Assembly (NCBI GenBank): GCA_023381565.1
Contig: JAMCRR010000148.1
Span: 46,142-110,141, forward strand
Direction of reading: 5' to 3'
Source: Chloroflexota bacterium
GTDB taxonomy: Bacteria > Chloroflexota > Anaerolineae > Anaerolineales > Anaerolineaceae
DNA length: 64,000 nt
Part shown: in pieces, positions 43,413 to 52,391 of the stretch
Layout: every line of letters starts with the position of its first letter
How positions within the stretch are numbered: position 1 is the stretch's first letter
The notes under the pieces: generated by a model
The model's database searches: none
Told to the model about the DNA's origin: nothing
Seen by the model: the letters and a program-made list of their open reading frames with translations, nothing else
Translations under genes and position numbers: made by a program

Positions 43413-44436
43413 GCTCGCTCCTCTTGACGGGCACACGCCTGCCGGATGCCAGCGCCTCTTGAACCGCCTCCAGCACCTGCATGGTGCTGACGTAGTCCTG
43501 GATTGTGATGCCCGGGCGGGCTTTGCCTTGGATGCAATCCATAAAATGTTCGATTTCACGCAGGTTCATTGCCGAAGTGCGCGGCTCACTCACCTGGCAG
43601 CCCTCTGGCGTCTGGATGTAGGTCGGGTAGTTGTGATAATCCGTACGGATGGATCCTTTCTCACCGATAACCTCAAGACCCAGGAACGGGTAGGTCCAAT
43701 GGATCGAGGAGCACATATCCAGGCTGCTGAAACCACCGTTGGCATGCTCGGCGATCATCTTGACGTTGTCAGGGGTGGGGATCTGCGGATGCAAGAAGTT
43801 GGCGCCCATCGCCGCGACCGAGACGATGGGTGAGCCGACGATCCACTCAGCCAGGTCAATCACGTAGCAGCCGAACTCGATCACGGGCCCGCCTCCACGC
43901 TTGGGGTCCATCTCCCAGGCGTGGTTGGTCATCGCCGGGTGATTAACGAAAATGTGCGTCATCAGCGGCTTCCCGATAACGCCTGAAGCAACCCCGGATT
44001 GGGCTTGAATCATGCCATCTTCATATCGGGCTGGTTCCCCAGGCAGCACAACCACACCTGGATGGAGCGTTGAAGCTGCGGCGATTTGCTCGGCGGCTGA
44101 TAAAGTGATCGTGGCAGGTTTCCCGAGGAAGACATGCACACCGGTCTCAATCGCAGGTACCGCGATGGAATGGTGCGCACCGCTCTCATTGGTCACAATC
44201 AAAGCAGTTGGTTTGGTGTCCATCAAATCTTCAAAACGATGGAAAAGAGGCGTTCCGATCTCCTGGGCGAATTCGTCAGCAGTCGTCTCCGCGCAGGCCC
44301 GAACGTAATCGTTCGACTCGCCCAGATCGCAGATCCCAACAAAACGAACATCCTGCCGCTGGGCACAGTGGCGCGAGTAGAGGGTGGCATACCATCCCTG
44401 GGCGAGGCCGACCAACCCAACACGTTGTTTTTCCAT
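43405..44436 (-). CDS. Gfo/Idh/MocA-family oxidoreductase, divergent motifs
   Basis: 343 residues from ATG 44436, within a cluster of in-frame ATGs. The fold is clear, but two signature motifs are altered. The nucleotide loop reads GLVGLAQGWYATLY instead of GxGxxG, and EKP is GKP in VFLGKPATITL, with the lysine retained. PVIEFGCYVIDLAEWIVG matches the usual substrate-side helix. The changes suggest unusual cofactor binding or substrate. It follows the GH4 glycosidase gene by 31 bp. Confidence 0.85.
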   Translation of the reverse strand: MEKQRVGLVGLAQGWYATLYSRHCAQRQDVRFVGICDLGESNDYVRACAETTADEFAQEIGTPLFHRFEDLMDTKPTALIVTNESGAHHSIAVPAIETGVHVFLGKPATITLSAAEQIAAASTLHPGVVVLPGEPARYEDGMIQAQSGVASGVIGKPLMTHIFVNHPAMTNHAWEMDPKRGGGPVIEFGCYVIDLAEWIVGSPIVSVAAMGANFLHPQIPTPDNVKMIAEHANGGFSSLDMCSSIHWTYPFLGLEVIGEKGSIRTDYHNYPTYIQTPEGCQVSEPRTSAMNLREIEHFMDCIQGKARPGITIQDYVSTMQVLEAVQEALASGRRVPVKRSEHA

Positions 44437-44467
44437 AATCATCATCCTCATCTCAAAGGATTGGCCA

Positions 44468-45778
44468 TTACTCCTCAGAACTGAAGAACTGCGGCAGATA
44501 CCGCCTGTGCGCCTCGAGAAGCTCATCGGTAAGCCTCTCGGCAAGCTCGAAGCCGGGCACGAGGGGGTTAGCCACCAGCGCCATCACGGCTTTTCGCCGG
44601 GAACCGCTCACACCCGCTTCGACTGCCAGGCTCTCCGATGCTTTGACCGACTCCAGCAAGTGTTTCACTTGCGCAGGGGGCTTCCCGCAGGAAAGGGGGG
44701 AGATTCCGTGCGCGCCGACGATTGATGGAACCTCGACCGACACATGGTCCGGCAAACCCTGTATGGCGCCGTTATTGCGCGTGATTAGGATCTGCACGTC
44801 ACGCCGGTCGGATAGAAGCGACAGGATCAGCCGGATAGCGGCTTCCGAGTAGTATGCCCCGCCGCGCTGCTTGAGTTCCTCGGGTTTGATCACCTGGTTT
44901 GGATCGGCATATCTACCCAGCAGATCCCGCTCGATATCGAGGACGACTTCACCCCGCGTTTTGCCGGCTTTCTGAACCTCCGAGATGGCATTTTGCGTTG
45001 CATAGTAATAGCGCAAGTAATAGGTGGGCAGCAAACCCAGGTCGTGTAACAGCCGGCTTTCGAATGGGAAGCGCTCAGAGGCTTCATCAGATAGTTGCTG
45101 AGACAGGCGCTCGATCACCTCCGGCAGGCGGTCACGCCCATCGACGTAGATCCCGCGTATCCACCCCAGGTGGTTCAGGCCAATCCAATCCAGCCATACC
45201 TTCTGGGAGGGAACGTTCAATAATTCCGCCACCGCCCGCTGGGCATTGATTGGCACGTTGCATAATCCCGCTACTCGTTTAAGCTCGCTGTGGTTCAATA
45301 ATGCCTCGGTGATGATGCCGGAAGGATTGGTAAAGTTGAGATACCAGGCATCTGGGGCATAACGGGCAGCCTCTCGAGCGATCTCCAAAGAAACCGGAAT
45401 GGTGCGAAAGGCGTTGAATAGACCGCCAGCTCCCACGGTTTCCTGGCCCAAGACCCCATGGCTGAACGGAATGCGCTCGTCGAGGATGCGTGCGGGCATC
45501 AGCCCAACGCGGATCTGCGAAACAATGAAATCGGCGCCCTCGAGCGCACCGGTACGGTTCTGGGTAAGCTCAAGCCGAGTATCCAGTTCGGCGCGTTGGA
45601 GCATCCTGCTGACCAGACCCCCGACGGTTTCCAGGCGTTCCCGATTAATATCGAAGAGGCTGATACGGTCGACAGCTAACTTCTCCCGATGCTCGATAAA
45701 TCCACTCAGCAACTCCGGGGTGTATGTGCTGCCTCCGCCCACGACGGTTAGTTTTTGGATCTTATACATATTTTCCAT
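44468..45778 (-). CDS. Glycoside hydrolase family 4 (6-phospho-beta-glucosidase-like)
   Basis: 436 residues. GH4 enzymes use NAD+ and a divalent metal to cleave glycosides by an oxidation-elimination route. Visible: the NAD loop VVGGGSTYTPEL, DIN at the end of strand 2, QIRVGLMPARILDE, YLNFTNPSG, the metal Cys in GLCNVP and metal His in GLNHLGW. The start overlaps the URO-D-family gene by 17 bp. Since no PTS is present, the substrate may be an unphosphorylated glycoside brought in by the ABC transporter, or one phosphorylated by the kinase at 46765. Confidence 0.9.
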   Translation of the reverse strand: MENMYKIQKLTVVGGGSTYTPELLSGFIEHREKLAVDRISLFDINRERLETVGGLVSRMLQRAELDTRLELTQNRTGALEGADFIVSQIRVGLMPARILDERIPFSHGVLGQETVGAGGLFNAFRTIPVSLEIAREAARYAPDAWYLNFTNPSGIITEALLNHSELKRVAGLCNVPINAQRAVAELLNVPSQKVWLDWIGLNHLGWIRGIYVDGRDRLPEVIERLSQQLSDEASERFPFESRLLHDLGLLPTYYLRYYYATQNAISEVQKAGKTRGEVVLDIERDLLGRYADPNQVIKPEELKQRGGAYYSEAAIRLILSLLSDRRDVQILITRNNGAIQGLPDHVSVEVPSIVGAHGISPLSCGKPPAQVKHLLESVKASESLAVEAGVSGSRRKAVMALVANPLVPGFELAERLTDELLEAHRRYLPQFFSSEE

Positions 45779-46784
45779 AGCGTATACAGGCTTCGTTCAT
45801 CGCAACAAAATTTTCGAGGGGCACATAAAAGGGGATGGTGTTGCTCGAGCCGAGGCAGTACCCACCACCAGGAGCGACCACGCGGATAAGCTCGCGCACG
45901 GCGGCTTCCACGTCACTTGGTGTGCCTCGTGTGAGGGGAAAATCCAGCCCCACATTTCCAATCAGGCAGACTTTCCCTTGCAACCGAGATTTCGCTTCGC
46001 GAATATCCATGGCTTTCGGTTCAACCGGCTGCAAGGCGTCGAACCCGATTTCTTGTAAATCCTCTATGAGAGGCCAAAGGTTCCCGTCCGAATGGAACAG
46101 AAGGGGCAAAGACCGCTTCTGCGAGATGGTTTTGAGCTGCCGGTACCAGGGGTAGAGCCAGCGCCGGAATACCTTAGGCGCGAGCATGGGTCCGCTGGTA
46201 TAAGCCAGATCGTCGCTGATCCACATGGCGCCAACTCGGGGGGAGTTTGCTGCCCGGCGAAAAATTTCAACGATCATGCTGCCAACCTTCTGGAAGACCG
46301 CCGCGACCAAGTCGGGCTGATCGTAAAGCGCTGTGCAGAAGGTTTCGAAACCCATAATCATCCACGCATCCTCAAAAATACCACTCGTGCCTGCAATAAT
46401 TCCCATACCATCTGGAAGCATACTTGGAGCAGCTTCTAGAGAGCTGAAATCGACCTGATCGAGGCTTGGCCAGGGATAGGAGTGAAAATCTTGCCAGGAC
46501 GTGATCAGGCCGGCGTGCTCGTCAGGAGAAGGATTTCGTCCGCTCTTCTTAGGAAAGAAGTAACGCGGTTCGATGTGGATATAGTCATACCCCGCCCGGT
46601 ACCAGAATTCAATTTCTGCTTGGAGATCGTATCCCTCTCCGGTATCGTGTGACCCTACCGGGCGGCCCAGGAATGCCTCCATAACCGCCTGGTCGATCCA
46701 GAGCTCCCCTAAGGGAACCCGATCGGGCTGGCGGCAGCGTAGGGCTGCGGCGAAGCGTCGAAAATCAGGCGAGGGTTTGAACAT
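45762..46784 (-). CDS. Uroporphyrinogen decarboxylase-family protein
   Basis: 340 residues from ATG 46784 (an upstream TTG is the alternative). URO-D/MtaA-type TIM barrel: FRRFAAALRCRQPDRVPLGE at the N terminus, MWISDDLAYTSGPMLAPKVFRRWLYPWYRQL, LLFHSDGNLWPLIEDL and GGGYCLGSSNTIPFYVPLENFVAM. Such proteins are common in carbohydrate operons and methyl-transfer systems, and are not heme enzymes in these settings. No corrinoid protein is nearby. Function in sugar metabolism is unknown. It overlaps both neighbours, so it is part of the pathway. Confidence 0.85.
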   Translation of the reverse strand: MFKPSPDFRRFAAALRCRQPDRVPLGELWIDQAVMEAFLGRPVGSHDTGEGYDLQAEIEFWYRAGYDYIHIEPRYFFPKKSGRNPSPDEHAGLITSWQDFHSYPWPSLDQVDFSSLEAAPSMLPDGMGIIAGTSGIFEDAWMIMGFETFCTALYDQPDLVAAVFQKVGSMIVEIFRRAANSPRVGAMWISDDLAYTSGPMLAPKVFRRWLYPWYRQLKTISQKRSLPLLFHSDGNLWPLIEDLQEIGFDALQPVEPKAMDIREAKSRLQGKVCLIGNVGLDFPLTRGTPSDVEAAVRELIRVVAPGGGYCLGSSNTIPFYVPLENFVAMNEACIRYGKYV

Positions 46785-47781
46785 CGTTACGCACAAGCTC
46801 CGGAAAAGATACTTTTAATTTCTGGCGCAACCTGCCGAGGAACTCCGCGTTGATGTCTTTTCGATCGGACGACATTGCTTCGAGGGCGGCGCCCACTACC
46901 GGGATGAAATCGGGAATTACAACCCGGGCAAGTGGGGCAGTCCGGTGAACCGTTTCTGTGATCACGTCCAATAAAAGCGGGCCTTTTCCCTGGAAGACGC
47001 TGGTCGAGAGGATCACGGGAACTTCATCGTGCTGGAGGCTTAACCGGGAGATCAGCATGGCTGCCGTGATGCCCACTTCCACCCCAAGGGTGGTGATTAA
47101 AGACTGCGCCACTTCGTCGCCGTCGTAGGCCGCATCGAAGAGCAGAGGGACCAGATCCAGCAGTCGTTCGTGGCCGCCGTTACTGCGCATGCAGCGTATC
47201 AATTCGAATTCATTCTGGGCGCCCATTGCCCGTAGCACAGGCCCGCGCAGGCTGGTCGCCTGCCCGCGGCCATCCCAGGCGCGCATCACTGCCCGGACCA
47301 TCTGCCGGCCAATCCATCGGCCGCCGCCGTAATCCCCAGAGATGTACCCCAAACCTGGCAGGATGATCTCGGCGCCATCTTTTGCTCTCCCGGCGGCATT
47401 GAAACCTGCTCCCACGATCACTGAGACCCCGTGGGTAAATTCGGTCAATCCTGCTCGCAAAGCGGCGATCGAATCGTTCTTGACGATCGTTTTGACGGGA
47501 TGAGCCAGCTCAGCCACAGCTTTTTCCAGAAGCGCATAATCCTCCGGCAGATCGGCGCCTGCTAAACAGAAACATCCCATACACAGATCCTGTTTTTCCA
47601 GCCCGGCCTCCCCCAGCGCGATCGAGATTGCCTGCGCCCACGACCGGCAGGCATCCTCGATCCCAACTTCTTGGAAATCGCTACCGCGGCTGGCTCCAAA
47701 TCCTAGCGGTTCGCCAGAGTCGGATAGAATGAAGGCATGTGTCTTTGAGTTACCACCGTCGACGCCCAGGTAATTAGTCAT
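46765..47781 (-). CDS. BadF/BadG-type ATPase, probable N-acetylhexosamine or sugar kinase
   Basis: 338 residues from ATG 47781. ASKHA-fold kinase: phosphate-1 motif YLGVDGGNSKTHAFI, GCFCLAGADLPED, phosphate-2 region VIVGAGFNAAGRAKDG, GDYGGGRWIGRQ and a C-terminal adenosine loop. Closest described relatives are N-acetylglucosamine kinases. It lies between the LacI regulator and the URO-D gene, and would phosphorylate the imported sugar or amino sugar. Confidence 0.85.
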   Translation of the reverse strand: MTNYLGVDGGNSKTHAFILSDSGEPLGFGASRGSDFQEVGIEDACRSWAQAISIALGEAGLEKQDLCMGCFCLAGADLPEDYALLEKAVAELAHPVKTIVKNDSIAALRAGLTEFTHGVSVIVGAGFNAAGRAKDGAEIILPGLGYISGDYGGGRWIGRQMVRAVMRAWDGRGQATSLRGPVLRAMGAQNEFELIRCMRSNGGHERLLDLVPLLFDAAYDGDEVAQSLITTLGVEVGITAAMLISRLSLQHDEVPVILSTSVFQGKGPLLLDVITETVHRTAPLARVVIPDFIPVVGAALEAMSSDRKDINAEFLGRLRQKLKVSFPELVRNDVQTLA

Positions 47782-47815
47782 AGTCAATCCAAAAGAGTCG
47801 ATGGAGCTCTATAGA

Positions 47816-48844
47816 TCAGAGTTTGATACGTTCTGCGAGCCCACAGGATTCGCGTAAGGTAATCTGCAGCGGAAAAATATGATGGAAGGGGGGCAAATCC
47901 GGGTTTTCAACACGCTCGATCAATTTTTCGACAGCCAGACCCCCCATCTGGCCAAATGGCTGGGGGATCGTCGTCAACCGGGGGGACATGTGCAGGCCGA
48001 AATCTTCATCATCAAAGCCGATCAGAGCCATATCATCCGGTACGTGCAAGCCCTGGCGCGTGAGAAAGCCGTGAATTTGCAAGGCTCTCAGATCATCAAA
48101 CGCAATGATGGCAGTCGGATGGCTGTTCAGAAGGGGATAGAAGGCTGCATCATTTTCAAATTGCAGGGGGATCTCAGTGATCCGGACTTCACTGCCTAGG
48201 CCATGCGCTTCCATAGCTTCCCGGTATCCCTGCAAGCGTTGGACGGCGTGGCTATCGGTCTTTATCGGAGTAACATAAGCAATGCTGCGATGGCCGAGGT
48301 TGGCGAGATGCTCTACTGCTCGGGCGATCCCAGAGCGGTTATCGACATCGATGTAAGAGAGAGACGGATCTTGAGGCACAGCACTTAGGATCATAGTCGG
48401 GAAGTGGTCCAGGGTCTGCTCCAGGGTATTCACTTCATCGGGGCTGGGGCCCGGCACGATCAACCCGCCCGACAGCCCGCTGTGGGTAATTTCCTTGACT
48501 TGCTCATCGAGGGACTTGCCGCGTGCCAACAGCGTGACCATTACTTTATAATCGTGCTCGCTGGCCTTGGCGCACACTGAGGCGGTGATATCGCGGAAAT
48601 AGCGTGATGTGGTTACCGAGCTCTCAGAATAGGAGAACAGCAGGGAGATGATATTGCTGCGTTTGCTCTTCAGGCTGCGGGCGCGCGCATCAGGGATGTA
48701 ACCAAGATGGTTCACCGCCGCCAAAACCTTTTGCCGGGTAGCTTCACTGACCTTGCCGGTTCCATTCAAAACAAAAGAAACCGTGGCAGTAGAAACTTGC
48801 GCCAAATTAGCGACATCATGCAGGGTTACTTTCAGGCGTGTCAT
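47816..48844 (-). CDS. LacI-family transcriptional regulator
   Basis: 342 residues from ATG 48844; an ATG 6 nt upstream is also possible. The helix-turn-helix and hinge read VTLHDVANLAQVSTATVSFVLNGTGKVSEATRQKVLAAVNHLGYIPDARARSLKS, then a periplasmic-binding-like effector domain (about 60-342). It is inside the operon it probably controls. Two overlapping TTAAACGTTTAA-type operators, whose central CG is typical of LacI-family sites, cover the operon promoter at about 49962-50019, suggesting autoregulation with a sugar inducer. Confidence 0.92.
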   Translation of the reverse strand: MTRLKVTLHDVANLAQVSTATVSFVLNGTGKVSEATRQKVLAAVNHLGYIPDARARSLKSKRSNIISLLFSYSESSVTTSRYFRDITASVCAKASEHDYKVMVTLLARGKSLDEQVKEITHSGLSGGLIVPGPSPDEVNTLEQTLDHFPTMILSAVPQDPSLSYIDVDNRSGIARAVEHLANLGHRSIAYVTPIKTDSHAVQRLQGYREAMEAHGLGSEVRITEIPLQFENDAAFYPLLNSHPTAIIAFDDLRALQIHGFLTRQGLHVPDDMALIGFDDEDFGLHMSPRLTTIPQPFGQMGGLAVEKLIERVENPDLPPFHHIFPLQITLRESCGLAERIKL

Positions 48845-48862
48845 AGGCATCCTATGTCAACA

Positions 48863-49384
48863 TTAGAGGTCGACTTCTTCCCGTAATATCGAGAAGAAAT
48901 CCTGGCTGTGGTGCTCCCCACGGTGGAAAACTGCCCCGCGTGCGGTCCCTTCGAAGGTGAAACCGCATTTCTCTGCTACTCGTCGTGAGGCCTGATTCTG
49001 TGAATCAGTCAGGAGCTGCAGCCGGTTGATCGGGCGGGTGTTGAAGAGATACTTGACCATGAGCCGCAAGGCTTCGCTCGTATAGCCCTTGTTGCGATCC
49101 TCCGGTTTGAAGATCATATACCAGAGTTCAAGGCCGTTGAAATAGGGCATGGTCTTCGAATAACCTATGCGTCCAACAACGCGCTCGGCAGCGCAGATGA
49201 GTAAAAATCCCTCTTCTTCTTCCCAGAACCCATGCCGGTGAAACCGATTTTTAAAATCCACTTCGGTATAGATTTTGCCATCTAAGTATTCGCCCCGCAG
49301 ATCAAGATCATTGATGAGTTCGAACAGGGAATCGAGATCAGTTTCGCGAACAGGACGTAAGCTCACTTTTTCCCCACGGATCAT
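48863..49384 (-). CDS. GNAT acetyltransferase (RimJ/RimL type)
   Basis: 173 residues. Begins VSLRPVRETDLDSLFELINDLDLRGEYL; the acetyl-CoA region is LWYMIFKPEDRNKGYTSEALRLMVKYLFNT, then RLQLLTDSQNQASRRVAEKCGFTFEGTARGAVF. An N-acetyltransferase of a protein N terminus, amino sugar or small amine. GGGGA precedes the ATG. It is 19 bp from the LacI gene start and 27 bp after the other GNAT gene. Confidence 0.87.
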   Translation of the reverse strand: MIRGEKVSLRPVRETDLDSLFELINDLDLRGEYLDGKIYTEVDFKNRFHRHGFWEEEEGFLLICAAERVVGRIGYSKTMPYFNGLELWYMIFKPEDRNKGYTSEALRLMVKYLFNTRPINRLQLLTDSQNQASRRVAEKCGFTFEGTARGAVFHRGEHHSQDFFSILREEVDL

Positions 49385-49411
49385 TTAGTCCCCTTTGACT
49401 TTCGCAACACT

Positions 49412-49837
49412 TCATCCGTTATTGCGGCGATAATCCATCCCGGGAGCATCTTGGGGCCGCCGCACAAAGCCCAATTTCTGGTAAAAGGGTTCTTTTCCGG
49501 GAGCGCAGAAAAGCTGGATATCGCGGATTTGAGCCATCTGGCAGCGGTCGATTAGCCTGGTAACCAGCTGTGTGCCAACCCCGCGTTTCTGGTAAATTGG
49601 GTCGACGATCACCTCGTAGATCATGGCGTGCAGCCCATCCGTAACCACGCGCCCAAATCCAACCAGGCGTTTATCATCGTAGGCTGCGATTGTGCACCAG
49701 CTTTTTTCGATTGCGGTACAAAACACGGTTTGGGTCAACTGATATTCTTCATTCCATCCGGTAGTCAAGAATAAATTCCATAGACACTTAGAATCCGGCA
49801 ATTCTGAACAGAATTCAAGCGAGGTCAGATCGGGCAT
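49412..49837 (-). CDS. GNAT acetyltransferase
   Basis: 141 residues from ATG 49837. The acetyl-CoA-binding region VDPIYQKRGVGTQLVTRLIDRC is canonical, followed by IQLFCAPGKEPFYQKLGFVRRP, the usual last strand and helix. First gene of the long operon, about 150 nt downstream of the promoter at 49991-50019. With the second GNAT gene it may acetylate amino-group substrates of the pathway, though a general function cannot be excluded. Confidence 0.87.
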   Translation of the reverse strand: MPDLTSLEFCSELPDSKCLWNLFLTTGWNEEYQLTQTVFCTAIEKSWCTIAAYDDKRLVGFGRVVTDGLHAMIYEVIVDPIYQKRGVGTQLVTRLIDRCQMAQIRDIQLFCAPGKEPFYQKLGFVRRPQDAPGMDYRRNNG

Positions 49838-49961
49838 TCCGCACACGGATTACTATCCTCTGGAACAGACTGATCGAATGCTTTCAGGAATATGGCGAGG
49901 TGAAGTCTGAGTAGCTCCACCTTTTCGATGATTTAAGGGAATCGATAAGGAAAAAGGTAGC

Positions 49962-49986
49962 TTAAACGTATAACTTAAACGTTTAA
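49962..49986. promoter_or_regulatory. Two overlapping LacI-family operators
   Basis: TTAAACGTTTAA at 49975-49986 is a perfect 12-bp palindrome. TTAAACGTATAA at 49962-49973 is one base short of the same palindrome. Their centres are 13 bp apart. The central CG step and AT-rich arms are typical of LacI/PurR-family sites. They lie directly downstream of the -10 box, where a bound repressor would block transcription. Confidence 0.7.
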
Positions 49987-49990
49987 ACTA

Positions 49991-50019
49991 ATAGTATTGA
50001 AATATTACCTTCGAGTCAA
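49991..50019 (-). promoter_or_regulatory. Sigma70 promoter of the sugar operon
   Basis: On the minus strand TTGACT (50014-50019), a 17-bp spacer and TACTAT (49991-49996). It reads into the GNAT gene at 49837 and on through the LacI regulator and sugar-catabolic genes. The operators at 49962-49986 cover its start-site region. Confidence 0.7.
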
Positions 50020-50316
50020 TAGCTCTTACCCGTATTATGACAATATGCAATGTTTGTTAAGATGAATGGCTTAACTCAGAGCGTTGTCACCCTTCCTCCT
50101 GGTACCAGCCTGGCAAATGTGTGTGCTGGGACGTCAGCGCAGGATTTCCAAGAGAGGGTTGTCGAGCAGGAGAATTCATTCCGAAAATGAGAAGCGTTCG
50201 TAAAACCACCACTCAAGGTACCCCTTCAATGTTAGAATGAACATGCGTGACCTCGATGATTCCATATATTCTGCCCGGAAATTGCTTTAATTTAAGCTAC
50301 CGGAGGTATCGTCTCA

Positions 50317-51423
50317 ATGTCGAACACATTCACCCGCATCGGTGTTATTGGCGTAGGACAAATTGGAAAAGAGCATCTTAAAACGTATTTGGAGATGCCG
50401 GGAGTTGAAGTCCTGGCCATAGCCGGGCGCCATCCCGGACGGACAGAGCAGGTGGCACGTGATTACGGCATCCCTAGCTGGACAACCGATTACCGCACAT
50501 TGCTCACGCGGGATGATATCGATGCAGTAAGCGTCTGCCTGCATAATAACCTTCACCGTCCGGTGACTATCGCCGCCCTGGAAGCCGGGAAGCACGTGTA
50601 TTGCGAAAAACCAATGGCCGGCTCGTACCGAGACGCTGCAGAAATGCTGGATGCCGCCCACCGTACCGGTAAACTGCTTTCCATCCAGCTTTCGACTTTG
50701 TTCGACCTCGAGACCAAAGCCTCAAAAGCAGTGATCGATGCAGGCTGGCTGGGGAAGCCTTATTACGCCTGCTCAGCAGGTTCTCGTCGCCGCGGGCGGC
50801 CTTACGTCGATGGTTATGGCTCCCCGGCCTTCGTGCAAAAAAGCCAGGCAGCGGGAGGCGCCCTGTACGACATGGGGGTTTACCACATTGCCAATCTGTT
50901 GTATTTGCTGGGCAACCCGGCCGCTTTGCGGATCAGCGGCCGCACGTACCAGGAGATGCCCATCGATCCAGCTCGTTTTCAGGGCAGTGGATATGACGTT
51001 GAAGAGTTCGGCGCCGGGTTTGCTCATCTGGAGCAAAATATCACCCTGAGTATCGTGGAAGCCTGGGCGGTCCACCTGGATCAATTGGGTGGTTCGTACA
51101 TTCTGGGTTCCCTGGGTGGGGTCAGGCTGCAACCCTTCGGCATCTTTCGCAGCTTGGGCGATCTAGACCTGGATGCTAAAGCTGACCTGGAAGATTTCGA
51201 TTATCGCTTGAAAAACGTGCACGCCGAGGGCGATGCTTACACCGGCCCACAGCAGCACTTTATTGCCGCTCTCCGGGGACTCGTTCCCCTGCTCCCGATG
51301 GCTGAAATTGCTCTCAATACCATGCTGATCTCAGAAGGGATTTACCTTTCTGACCGGTTGGGCCGCGAGGTCACCGCGCAGGAGGTGCGAGAGCAGTCAC
51401 ATAGCACGGCGTTGGAGGGGTAA
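50317..51423 (+). CDS. Gfo/Idh/MocA-family oxidoreductase, divergent from the sugar operon
   Basis: 368 residues. NAD-binding [17 protein letters not shown], catalytic lysine in [14 protein letters not shown], and [20 protein letters not shown] for the substrate-side helix. GGAGG precedes the ATG by 10 nt. It is transcribed away from the LacI-controlled operon and could share its operators. The presence of four such enzymes around one transporter suggests a multi-step sugar or polyol oxidation route. Confidence 0.9.
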   Translation: MSNTFTRIGVIGVGQIGKEHLKTYLEMPGVEVLAIAGRHPGRTEQVARDYGIPSWTTDYRTLLTRDDIDAVSVCLHNNLHRPVTIAALEAGKHVYCEKPMAGSYRDAAEMLDAAHRTGKLLSIQLSTLFDLETKASKAVIDAGWLGKPYYACSAGSRRRGRPYVDGYGSPAFVQKSQAAGGALYDMGVYHIANLLYLLGNPAALRISGRTYQEMPIDPARFQGSGYDVEEFGAGFAHLEQNITLSIVEAWAVHLDQLGGSYILGSLGGVRLQPFGIFRSLGDLDLDAKADLEDFDYRLKNVHAEGDAYTGPQQHFIAALRGLVPLLPMAEIALNTMLISEGIYLSDRLGREVTAQEVREQSHSTALEG

Positions 51424-51521
51424 TCTGGAGGAGAAGGGGGTCATGCTGTTTTAACCCGGAGTCTGTAGGGCAATCAATAATGATTGGCGTCCTCTTGATC
51501 TGCTTTATGGTGGGAGTGTAT

Positions 51522-51551
51522 TCGACACATTCATCATTCTCATGATATGAT
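51522..51551 (+). promoter_or_regulatory. Possible promoter for the membrane-protein genes
   Basis: TCGACA (51522-51527), 18 bp, TATGAT (51546-51551), plus strand, about 170 nt before the ATG at 51720. A short inverted repeat CAATCA/TGATTG with a 4-nt gap lies upstream at about 51470-51487. The rest of 51424-51719 has no gene. Confidence 0.4.
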
Positions 51552-51719
51552 CCAATAACAGTCGAAAATAAAAAATAATGGACCGCGATAAGGTCCTACA
51601 AAATTAAGAAATATCCGCGTGGCGCTTTGGCTCATTCTTGCCAAGACCGCTTTTACCGGACACGCCTGCTGATGAGCGCACGGAGTTATCTACGCAAATC
51701 ATAGAAAGGGAAAATACAA

Positions 51720-52328
51720 ATGTTCCAAAAGTACCTGATGCACGACAGATTGCCGGTTCGTTTCGGATTGCTACTTGGGGTAGTCCTGATCGTTTTTCTT
51801 CTCGCCTGGACTCTCAGCTATTTATTCCTACCGGAAGGGGTCTTACTGGGTAAGACTGCAGCACAGGCATTAGCCGGAAATGATTTAGCGGGAGGCAGTG
51901 TATATTTGGAATGGCTGCGCATTCTCGCGCTCAATATAGGCATGATGGGTTTGTTTGTTGCGGCCAACCTGTTTCGAGCTACCGGCAATGTCCCCTTGGG
52001 ATATGTCGCCGTTGCCGGGAATGCATTGATGTTTGGGGCGATCATTGGCACCAATTCTTTTCCCCTGTCACAAGGAGGTAAACTGCCCCCATCGCTGGGG
52101 ATCTTAGGCAGTTCCGGGCTGTATGAAATTGCCGCCTATGTGCTTGCGGCGGCTGCCACAATTTCAATTTCCAAATACCGCCTGATCGGAAAATGGGGGG
52201 AGAAAATGAGCCTCCCAAAAATCCCCTCCGTGATTCACGAGCGGAATGTGGGAGTTCTGCTGGCGATTGCCATTTTGGTCTTCGCTTGCGGGTGGGAAGC
52301 GATTCGTGTTGCACTGGCCTTTGTATGA
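51720..52328 (+). CDS. Multi-pass membrane protein, SpoIIM-like (tentative)
   Basis: 202 residues with about five transmembrane helices. The centre reads NIGMMGLFVAANLFRATGNVPLGYVAVAGNALMFGAIIGTNSF, resembling the N...NLF...G...GN...G pattern of SpoIIM/DUF95 membrane proteins. The next gene is a paralogue sharing NLF-R-x-GN and the GTNSF end of the motif. AAAGGGAAAA precedes the ATG. Function unknown. The operon partner is an HExxH membrane protease, so the pair may be its regulators or substrates (inference). Confidence 0.55.
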   Translation: MFQKYLMHDRLPVRFGLLLGVVLIVFLLAWTLSYLFLPEGVLLGKTAAQALAGNDLAGGSVYLEWLRILALNIGMMGLFVAANLFRATGNVPLGYVAVAGNALMFGAIIGTNSFPLSQGGKLPPSLGILGSSGLYEIAAYVLAAAATISISKYRLIGKWGEKMSLPKIPSVIHERNVGVLLAIAILVFACGWEAIRVALAFV

Positions 52329-52391
52329 TAAGTGGCATTCCTCACCAGTTCGGCTCGGCCGATATCGCATTTCGAGTCAATAGGAAATATT

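Larger units (their letters stand above)
49847..50316. other. Divergent control region with LacI-type operators
   Basis: 470 bp between the GNAT-led minus-strand operon and the plus-strand oxidoreductase gene at 50317. It contains the minus-strand promoter and operators listed next, and GGAGG at 50302-50306 as the ribosome site for the plus gene. I see no clear plus-strand promoter and no gene in 50030-50300. Confidence 0.5.
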
